A DNA stretch of 8,076 nt from the NCBI GenBank assembly GCA_905213325.1, contig CAJMHW010000053.1, forward strand, positions 1 through 8,076, in the 5' to 3' direction. Position 1 is the stretch's first letter. Every line of letters starts with the position of its first letter. Of the stretch, positions 1 to 4,853 are shown piece by piece. The position numbers and the translations under genes are program-made. The notes beneath the pieces were generated by a model, which worked only from the letters and a program-made list of their open reading frames with translations, did no database searches and was not told the origin of the DNA. Source of the DNA: Collinsella aerofaciens. Its GTDB lineage: Bacteria; Actinomycetota; Coriobacteriia; Coriobacteriales; Coriobacteriaceae.

Positions 1-842
1 GCGCGCTTGGTGTTGAGGTTGTACATGTTCTTGGACCAGTTCTCGATGGTCGAGTAGCGCAGGTGTGCGCGTTTGCCCACAAAGAGCTCCACAGCGCCGG
101 CGTGGAGGTTGGCAACGTTGTACTTGGGCGCGGAGCAACCCTCGATAAAGTGCAGGTCGGCATCGTCCTCGACGATGATGAGCGTGTGCTCAAACTGGCC
201 GGCACCCTTGGCGTTGAGGCGGAAGTAGCTCTGCAGCGGGAAATCGAGCTTGGTGCCCTTGGGCACGTAGACAAACGAGCCGCCGGACCATACGGCGCCG
301 TGCAGGGCCGCAAACTTGTGGTCGGTGGGCGGGATGAGTGTCATAAACTTCTCGTGGATGAGCGGTTCCCACTGCGGATCGTGCAGGGCTTCCTCAATAC
401 CGGAGTAGACGATGCCCATCTTGGACGCGGTGTCCTGCATGTTGTGGTAGACGAGCTCGGAGTCGTACTGCGCGCCGACACCCGCCAGGTAGCTACGCTC
501 GGCCTCGGGGATGCCTAGGCGCTCAAAGGTGTTCTTGATGTCGTCGGGCACCGACTGCCAGTCGTGCTTTTGGTCGGTGTTGGGCTTGACGTAGGTGACG
601 ATGTTGTCCATGTCCAGGCCCTCGATGGAGGGGCCCCACGTCGGATCCGGGAAGCGGTTGAAGATTTCGAGGGACTTTAAGCGCAGGTCGAGCATCCACT
701 GCGGCTCGTCCTTTTTGGCGCTGATCTCGCGCACGATGTCGGGCGTGATGCCGGCGTCGAGGCGCTCGAATCCCTCCTCGCCATAGGTGAAGTCGTAGAG
801 GCTTCGGTCGATGTCCGCGACCTCGGTGCGGTTCTTGGTCAT
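1..842 (-). CDS. sufB: SufB, Fe-S cluster scaffold component (5' part, runs off left edge)
   Basis: SufB is the scaffold subunit of the cytosolic SufBCD complex, on which Fe-S clusters are assembled. Translating the minus strand from the ATG at 842 gives 280 uninterrupted residues before the window edge, about 60% of the usual 465-480. Recognisable family blocks are WSGGSFVYVPKG (185-196), the following FPLQSYFR segment, GQFEHTLIIVED (215-226) and EGCSAP (234-239). The start is well supported: an AGGGG ribosome-binding site lies just upstream, and the frame begins right after sufC. The stop of sufC and this ATG are only 12 bases apart, so the two are co-transcribed. The C-terminal ligand region that carries the conserved Cys/Glu of SufB lies outside the window and cannot be checked. 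I infer that sufD, sufS and sufU follow further left. Confidence 0.96.
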   Translation of the reverse strand, partial: MTKNRTEVADIDRSLYDFTYGEEGFERLDAGITPDIVREISAKKDEPQWMLDLRLKSLEIFNRFPDPTWGPSIEGLDMDNIVTYVKPNTDQKHDWQSVPDDIKNTFERLGIPEAERSYLAGVGAQYDSELVYHNMQDTASKMGIVYSGIEEALHDPQWEPLIHEKFMTLIPPTDHKFAALHGAVWSGGSFVYVPKGTKLDFPLQSYFRLNAKGAGQFEHTLIIVEDDADLHFIEGCSAPKYNVANLHAGAVELFVGKRAHLRYSTIENWSKNMYNLNTKR

Positions 843-854
843 TGCGTCGCCCCT

Positions 855-1655
855 TTACGCCTGCTGCTCGGCAGCGGCAGACTCGGCCTGGGCGCGCTGC
901 TCGGCGGCCTCGCGCTCGAAGGTCTCAAAGCCGTTCTTGTCGATCCAGGGGATGAGCGAGGCATCGTCCTCGCGCACGATGTGGCCCTTGACCATAACGT
1001 GGACGCGGTCGACATCCAGGTGCTCCAAGATGCGCGTGTTGTGCGTGATGATGAGCATGGAGCCGTCGCAGCTCTTGCGGTACGCGTCCATGCCGTGGCT
1101 GACGGTGGACAGGGCGTCGACGTCCAGGCCTGAGTCGGTCTCGTCCAGGATGGCGAGTTTGGGCTGCAGCAGCAGAAGCTGGAGCATCTCGACCTTCTTC
1201 TTCTCGCCGCCCGAGAAGCCTACGCCCAGCTCGCGGTTGAGGTAGGCGGTATCCATGTTGAGCTCGGCCGCGAGCTCCTTGACGCGACGGCGGAATTCCT
1301 TGCCCTTCATCTCCAGGCCGGGACGGCCGGCGATGCTGGCACGCAAAAAGCTCGACAGCGGCACGCCTGGGATCTCGACCGGGGCCTGGAAGCTCAGGAA
1401 CAGGCCGGCGCGCGAACGCTTGTCGGTGGTGAGCTCGGTGATGTCCTGGCCGTCAAAGACGATACGGCCGTCGTTGACCGTGTAGACGGGGTCGCCCATG
1501 ACCAGGTGGCCGAGGGTGGACTTGCCGGCGCCGTTGGGTCCCATCAGCACATGGGTCTCGCCGGCGGCGACGTTGAGGTTGACGTTGTGGAGGATGGTCT
1601 TCTCGTCCACGGAGGCGGTGAGACCTTCGATGGAAAGCAGCGGATTTGCGCTCAT
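855..1655 (-). CDS. sufC: SufC, ABC-type ATPase of the SufBCD complex
   Basis: SufC is the ATPase that binds SufB and SufD and drives the conformational changes needed for Fe-S assembly. The 266-residue product has a complete ABC nucleotide-binding domain: Walker A GPNGAGKST (39-47), Q-loop Gln90, signature FSGGEKKK (147-154), Walker B LAILDE with Glu172, the SufC-typical D-loop DSGLD (174-178), and the H-loop His205. It is slightly longer than the usual ~250 residues because of an Ala/Gln/Glu-rich tail (about 249-266). I chose the ATG at 1655 because AGAGGGA lies a few bases upstream and the protein then starts like its family. An in-frame ATG at 1685 would add ten residues without a good ribosome-binding site. 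It is the first suf gene here, followed by sufB. Confidence 0.97.
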   Translation of the reverse strand: MSANPLLSIEGLTASVDEKTILHNVNLNVAAGETHVLMGPNGAGKSTLGHLVMGDPVYTVNDGRIVFDGQDITELTTDKRSRAGLFLSFQAPVEIPGVPLSSFLRASIAGRPGLEMKGKEFRRRVKELAAELNMDTAYLNRELGVGFSGGEKKKVEMLQLLLLQPKLAILDETDSGLDVDALSTVSHGMDAYRKSCDGSMLIITHNTRILEHLDVDRVHVMVKGHIVREDDASLIPWIDKNGFETFEREAAEQRAQAESAAAEQQA

Positions 1656-1719
1656 GCTGTCCCTCTCTGTATATGGTGTACTCATAGGTGTACTAAACCC
1701 TAGGAATCTTCTCGGAATA

Positions 1720-1747
1720 AAGTTACTATGGGTTCGGCGTTAGTCAA
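1720..1747 (-). promoter_or_regulatory. Candidate suf promoter
   Basis: On the minus strand, TTGACT (1747-1742) is a good -35 box. After 16 bases comes TAACTT (1725-1720), a weak -10. Transcription would begin near 1713, about 60 bases before sufC. The -35 overlaps the inverted repeat at 1740-1763, so regulator binding there could block it. It was read by eye only, and the -10 match is poor. Confidence 0.4.
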
Positions 1748-1763
1748 GGGAAAACCCGACTAA
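1740..1763. repeat. Inverted repeat overlapping the suf -35 box
   Basis: TTAGTC (1740-1745) is mirrored by GACTAA (1758-1763). Inside them GGG (1748-1750) faces CCC (1755-1757) around AAAA. The arms are exact. It sits on the candidate -35 of the suf promoter and resembles a transcription factor site more than a terminator, as no T-run follows in either direction. Its sequence differs from the two palindromes further right, so a second regulator is possible. Confidence 0.5.
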
Positions 1764-1785
1764 TCCACTCGACTTTTCAAATTCT

Positions 1786-1814
1786 GGGACAAAATAACCT
1801 GTTGTGTTTGTCCC
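1786..1814. promoter_or_regulatory. Operator-like 29-bp palindrome, copy 1 (suf/rrf2 intergenic)
   Basis: The arms GGGACAAA (1786-1793) and TTTGTCCC (1807-1814) are exact reverse complements around a 13-base centre containing AACCTG. Ten of fourteen base pairs are symmetric. A near-identical 29-bp element begins 44 bases to the right. Paired dyads of this length between a regulator gene and its divergent metabolic operon are typical of autoregulated Rrf2-family control. The binding protein is inferred to be the adjacent regulator. Confidence 0.75.
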
Positions 1815-1829
1815 ACTTACTTAAGATTT

Positions 1830-1858
1830 GGGACAAACAAACCTGGTTATGTTGTCCC
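1830..1858. promoter_or_regulatory. Operator-like 29-bp palindrome, copy 2 (suf/rrf2 intergenic)
   Basis: GGGACAA (1830-1836) and TTGTCCC (1852-1858) flank a second inner dyad, AACC-T-GGTT (1840-1848), with the same centre at 1844. Eleven of fourteen pairs are symmetric, and about 22 of 29 positions match copy 1. The element ends 21 bases before the rrf2 start codon. It overlaps possible -10 boxes for that gene (TAAGAT at 1822-1827 just left of it, or TATGTT at 1848-1853 inside it), so binding here should repress the regulator's own transcription. Confidence 0.75.
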
Positions 1859-1879
1859 AGATGCGATGGGAGGGTAGGT

Positions 1880-2311
1880 ATGCTCATTTCTTCCAAGGGC
1901 CGCTATGCCCTCCGGCTGATGATCTATATCGCGGCGCTCGGTGACGCCGAGGGCAAGATTGCTCTGCGCGAGGTTGCCGACCGCGAGCATATCTCGCAAA
2001 AGTATTTGGAGCAGCTGGTGCGTCCGCTTATGAAGGCTGGCTTGCTTAAGAGCGTGCGCGGCAAGGGCGGCGGCTACATGATGGCCAAGGACCCGGCCGA
2101 GGTGCGTGCTGGCGACATCCTGCGCGCTGTCGAGGGCAGCACGGCGCCCGTGGCGTGCGACGGCATCGACAACAGCTGCACCCGCAGCGATTTGTGCTCG
2201 ACCGTCAAGTTCTGGCGCGGCCTGGACGACGTGATCGAAAAGTACGTCGACGGCGTGACGTTGGCCGACCTGGCCGCCGTCCCCGAGATCAACTTTGACA
2301 TTAAGCTGTAG
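1880..2311 (+). CDS. Rrf2-family (IscR/SufR-like) transcriptional regulator
   Basis: This is a 143-residue winged-helix regulator of the Rrf2 family, whose members sense Fe-S cluster status, nitric oxide or redox state. The N-terminus MLISSKGRYALRLMIYIA is the family hallmark. The recognition helix region HISQKYLEQLV (37-47) and the wing SVRGKGGGY (58-66) are intact. Three cysteines, C93, C100 and C106, are placed like the cluster ligands of IscR. Their spacing is C-X6-C-X5-C, one residue more than E. coli IscR, and there is no His three residues after the last Cys. I chose the ATG at 1880 over an upstream TTG-started extension because it gives the canonical N-terminus and is preceded by GGGAGGG. 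Divergent sufCB and the two palindromes between them make suf and itself the likely targets. A start-to-end role as SufR/IscR is inferred from this context. Confidence 0.92.
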   Translation: MLISSKGRYALRLMIYIAALGDAEGKIALREVADREHISQKYLEQLVRPLMKAGLLKSVRGKGGGYMMAKDPAEVRAGDILRAVEGSTAPVACDGIDNSCTRSDLCSTVKFWRGLDDVIEKYVDGVTLADLAAVPEINFDIKL

Positions 2312-2323
2312 GGGCTGGCTTTC

Positions 2324-2743
2324 GTGAAGTCGTACGAAGCCTTTGATTTGCGGTTGGCACTTCTAGAGACAGCTCGATTCCAAGATTTCGATAACGACTA
2401 TGTTGTCTCCGGATGTGCATATATCTATGAGCAGGTTTTCGGTCTCTCAATTACGCTCCTTAAGCGTCTGCTCGAGTATGAGGGCGCCACGCTTGCCGCG
2501 TCGGGGTCTCCTCGTGCCATCTTGAAGGAGTCGTACCGATTCTACGACTTTATTGATGAGGCAGCCTGGCTGGATATGCTCAGAGACCGCAATACGAACG
2601 TCCATATCTACGACAACAAGCTCGCTCAAGATTTGATTCAGCGCATCTTGAACGTCTATATTCCCGCTTTCTGTCAGTTGAGAGACGGGCTGACGAAACG
2701 TTACGGCGAGCTTCTGTTGGCGCCCGACGACCAGTTTGTCTAA
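2324..2743 (+). CDS. HepT/HI0074-type HEPN protein (nucleotidyltransferase substrate-binding family), no visible partner
   Basis: This 139-residue, mostly helical protein matches the HI0074 family, described as nucleotidyltransferase substrate-binding proteins and related to HepT toxins of HepT/MntA systems. The diagnostic segment is WLDMLRDRNTNVHIYDNKLA (82-101), containing R89-X4-H94-X-Y96. In characterised HepT proteins, Arg and His form the RNase site and the Tyr is adenylylated by the MntA antitoxin. Length is normal for the family, so it looks complete. The GTG at 2324 is the only start that keeps the whole domain; AGGGG lies nine bases upstream. It follows the rrf2 stop by 12 bases and is in the same frame, so it is probably co-transcribed. 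No MntA-type nucleotidyltransferase lies upstream or downstream in the window. Base composition looks more A/T-rich than its neighbours, hinting at acquisition. Toxin activity is not shown by the sequence. Confidence 0.82.
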   Translation: MKSYEAFDLRLALLETARFQDFDNDYVVSGCAYIYEQVFGLSITLLKRLLEYEGATLAASGSPRAILKESYRFYDFIDEAAWLDMLRDRNTNVHIYDNKLAQDLIQRILNVYIPAFCQLRDGLTKRYGELLLAPDDQFV

Positions 2744-2760
2744 TTCCTTAAGATTTCGCG

Positions 2761-2801
2761 GAGGGTTGTTGCCGTTTACCGAGGGGTTGTTGTGCAACAA
2801 C
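2761..2801. repeat. GTTGTTG repeats and a 16-bp palindrome upstream of the wall-protein gene
   Basis: The gap between the HepT-like gene and the wall protein (2744-2871) carries GAGGGTTGTTG (2761-2771) and again GAGGGGTTGTTG (2781-2792). The second copy forms a palindrome with CAACAAC (2795-2801): GTTGTTG-TG-CAACAAC at 2786-2801. There is no T-run, so it is unlikely to be an intrinsic terminator. It overlaps the -35 of the best promoter candidate and may be an operator. Confidence 0.5.
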
Positions 2802-2818
2802 GGGCGAGCTGCAATACT
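2790..2818 (+). promoter_or_regulatory. Candidate promoter of the wall-protein gene
   Basis: TTGTGC (2790-2795) and AATACT (2813-2818) are separated by 17 bases, placing a start near 2825 and a leader of about 45 bases. The -35 match is weak. The ribosome-binding site of the gene, GGGAGGA (2861-2867), is strong. Confidence 0.3.
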
Positions 2819-2871
2819 TATTTCTATCTTTGCAAACTGCACTTTAACTATACCAATGCAGGGAGGATCTT

Positions 2872-4650
2872 ATGCAGCCCAAGCATTCTGCTATTGTCGC
2901 GGGCCTGACGCTGGCGCTTTCGTTTGGCGCCGTTACCGCGCCCGCGCCCGCCGCTGCCGAGGAGCCCACGCCGGGCGTTGCCTCGGATGCCACCGATATC
3001 GATAAGGGCCTTTACACCCAGCAGTCCTTCTCGGGCGTGCTGAGGTCGGTCCAGGGCGTTTCGTTTGTCAACGTGACTCCCGAGATAAAGTACTTTACCA
3101 AGTACGAGAGCCATGGCAACTACAACCAGGGCTTTTCGTACGGTGACGGCTATAACGCGCTGGGTTATTACCAGTTCGACCGTCGTTGGTCGCTCATTCC
3201 GTTTATGAAGCAGGCCTACAACTACAACCCCGAAAAATACAGCATGCTCAAGGATGCGATTGATCGCGGCGGCGAGATTTCCAACGCGAGGAATGCCATG
3301 TACGAGAACGGCCAACTTACCGAGCTGGGCCGTATTGCGCAGGAGGCCTTCCAGGGCGCTTATAACACCGATCCTGTCGAGTTCTCGGCGCTTCAGGACG
3401 CTTATGCGTACAACTCGTACTATGCGGTGACCGAGGCGTGGCTCAAGAGCGCTCTTGGCATTGACATCTCCGGCCGCGCCGATTGCGTCAAGGGCATGGT
3501 GTGGAGCATCACCAACATGTGCGGCACCGGTGGTTGCAGGGATTTCTTCCGTTGGGCAAATCTTTCCAACGATATGTCCGACCGCGAGTTTGTGACGGCG
3601 CTCTCCAATAGCGTGGTCAACAACGTGGCGACCAAGTATTCGAGCCAGCCCCAGTATCATGAAGGCTGGAAGAACCGCTACTGCAACGAGCTAAAGGACT
3701 GCTTGGTTTATATCGCTGAGGACGAGGCTGCCGCCGCGACGCCCGTGCAGCCCGAGCCCACACCGGCGCCCTCGCCGACACCTGATTCGAATGACGACTC
3801 GAGTGACGATGCCAACGATGACAGGATGGATGCGCCCTCGACCGATGCTGACGGTAATGGCTCTGCTGGTGGCACTACCAACGACGGCTCTACCTCGAAC
3901 GGCTCCAATTCGAACGGCTCTGCTGCGGGCGATTCGTCTTCAAGCTCTGCCGGCAATACGGACAGCGACGCTTCTGGTTCGACCGACGCTGACACCTCTA
4001 ACTCATCCACCGGCTCGAGCGATTCGTTCGTTGACACCGGCTCTAACAACGGCTCCGGCTCTGACGCAACCCCTGATTCCGATGCTTCCAAGGACGACTC
4101 GAATAAAGCGCCGGACGCTCCCGTTGCTTCGCCGGACAAGAAGCCTTCTTTCTCCGAGCAGCTTGGTTCTACGCTGGGTTCTTCGCTGATGGCTGGCGTC
4201 AATAACGGCTCGGCCCAGAACAAGGACAACTCTGATCAGGTTTCCACGGAAAAGACCGAGGCCGCAAAGGGCGACTCCAAGGACAAGGCTTCCGAGAAGA
4301 CCGAATCTGATAAGGGTTCTAGCTCTGAGGAGAAGGACGACAAATCTGCTCAGAAGAAGGACGAGAGCAAGACCGAGGGCGAAAAGAAACAGCCCGAAGA
4401 CGACGACAAGAGCGGTGCTGACAACCAGGCCCAAGAGCAAAATGACTCCAAGACGGTGACCACTACAACCACGACGACTACAACGACCAAGTCATCTGGC
4501 GGTAACATGCCCAAGACGGGCGACCTTATCGTTATGGCGAGCCTTGCCAGTGCAAGCTTGGCCACACTGGGTGCCACGTCTATTGTGAGTGGCAAGCATA
4601 AGCTCGATCAGCAAAAGAAGGCTGCTGGGCAGAACGACTCCGAGGAGTAG
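2872..4650 (+). CDS. Sortase-anchored wall protein with putative lysozyme-like domain
   Basis: The 592-residue protein begins with a signal peptide (hydrophobic stretch about 7-23, likely cleavage after AAA at 27-29). Residues about 70-285 form a folded domain with five cysteines (205, 217, 222, 271, 277). Its segment YESHGNYN (E79) followed by ALGYYQF (96-102) resembles the Glu-Ser and G-x-x-Q blocks of SLT/lysozyme-fold muralytic enzymes, so peptidoglycan cleavage by Glu79 is a reasonable guess, not an established call. Residues about 286-527 are a low-complexity linker, first rich in Ser/Asp/Asn/Gly and then in Lys/Glu/Asp. Ten consecutive Thr (530-539) precede MPKTG (546-550), a hydrophobic segment (about 552-572) and a basic stretch (KHKLDQQKK): a complete sortase sorting signal. 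The ATG at 2872 has GGGAGGA upstream. It stands alone as a transcription unit with its own terminator. No sortase gene is in the window. Confidence 0.85.
   Translation: MQPKHSAIVAGLTLALSFGAVTAPAPAAAEEPTPGVASDATDIDKGLYTQQSFSGVLRSVQGVSFVNVTPEIKYFTKYESHGNYNQGFSYGDGYNALGYYQFDRRWSLIPFMKQAYNYNPEKYSMLKDAIDRGGEISNARNAMYENGQLTELGRIAQEAFQGAYNTDPVEFSALQDAYAYNSYYAVTEAWLKSALGIDISGRADCVKGMVWSITNMCGTGGCRDFFRWANLSNDMSDREFVTALSNSVVNNVATKYSSQPQYHEGWKNRYCNELKDCLVYIAEDEAAAATPVQPEPTPAPSPTPDSNDDSSDDANDDRMDAPSTDADGNGSAGGTTNDGSTSNGSNSNGSAAGDSSSSSAGNTDSDASGSTDADTSNSSTGSSDSFVDTGSNNGSGSDATPDSDASKDDSNKAPDAPVASPDKKPSFSEQLGSTLGSSLMAGVNNGSAQNKDNSDQVSTEKTEAAKGDSKDKASEKTESDKGSSSEEKDDKSAQKKDESKTEGEKKQPEDDDKSGADNQAQEQNDSKTVTTTTTTTTTTKSSGGNMPKTGDLIVMASLASASLATLGATSIVSGKHKLDQQKKAAGQNDSEE
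3895..3924 (+). repeat. Two-copy 15-bp tandem repeat in the wall-protein linker
   Basis: TCGAACGGCTC occurs at 3895-3905 and 3910-3920, giving two in-frame 15-bp units that encode SNGSN and SNGSA. The unit length keeps the reading frame, so copy changes would alter linker length without breaking the protein. Confidence 0.5.
4507..4647 (+). other. Sortase sorting signal (MPKTG, membrane segment, charged tail)
   Basis: MPKTG at residues 546-550 is an LPXTG-type motif with Met in place of Leu. It is followed by about 21 largely hydrophobic residues and then GKHKLDQQKK. The tail is longer than usual and ends in acidic residues (DSEE). A sortase is expected to cleave between Thr549 and Gly550 and attach the protein to the wall. 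Confidence 0.85.
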
Positions 4651-4683
4651 TCCCTTTCGGTTGCCCGACAACTAAAGATTCGC

Positions 4684-4719
4684 AATGGGGGCCGGTGCAG
4701 TTGCATCGGGCCCCATTTT
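4684..4719 (+). terminator. Rho-independent terminator after the wall-protein gene
   Basis: AATGGGG (4684-4690) pairs with CCCCATT (4711-4717). The stem continues inward through CC/GG and TGCA/TGCA with one mismatch and one G-T pair, giving about 16 stem positions with a tiny loop. TTTT (4716-4719) follows. It lies 34 bases after the stop codon. Confidence 0.85.
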
Positions 4720-4814
4720 GTTGCACAACGATTTGTTATGCCCCCTCAAGGCCTTTGTTCCTACCGTTGCCCGATGCCTTTGCACGGATCCAGCGTTGCA
4801 CTTGAACTGCTCGC

Positions 4815-4820
4815 TACAAT
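4815..4820 (+). promoter_or_regulatory. Candidate -10 box of the AAA-ATPase-like gene
   Basis: TACAAT matches five of six consensus positions and lies 34 bases before the start codon. TTGCAC (4796-4801) is the nearest -35-like element, but the 13-base spacing is too short, so the -35 is unresolved. The rest of the 4720-4853 gap shows TTGTTGCACAAC (4717-4728) and nothing else I can name. Confidence 0.35.
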
Positions 4821-4853
4821 GGGCTTCGTGCTGCGTTTTAGGGAGAAGTTACG

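Noticed and set aside
63..518. Open frame of 151 codons on the plus strand across the sufB region
   Set aside because: It lies antisense to an unmistakable SufB coding sequence and has no recognisable protein features; it is a GC-rich shadow frame.
1656..1685. Ten-residue longer SufC starting at the ATG at 1685
   Set aside because: No ribosome-binding site, and the extra residues are not SufC-like; the downstream ATG has AGAGGGA at good distance.
1802..1879. N-terminal extension of the Rrf2 regulator from a TTG at 1802
   Set aside because: It would translate through the operator palindromes and add residues foreign to the family; the ATG at 1880 gives the canonical Rrf2 N-terminus.
2786..2801. 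Palindrome GTTGTTG-TG-CAACAAC as an intrinsic terminator of the HepT-like gene
   Set aside because: No T-run follows on the plus strand and the stem is A/T-G/C mixed with a two-base loop; an operator role is more plausible.
3708..4229. Antisense open frame of 173 codons, Ser/Glu/Pro-rich
   Set aside because: It mirrors the repetitive Ser/Asp/Gly codons of the wall-protein linker; composition alone explains it.
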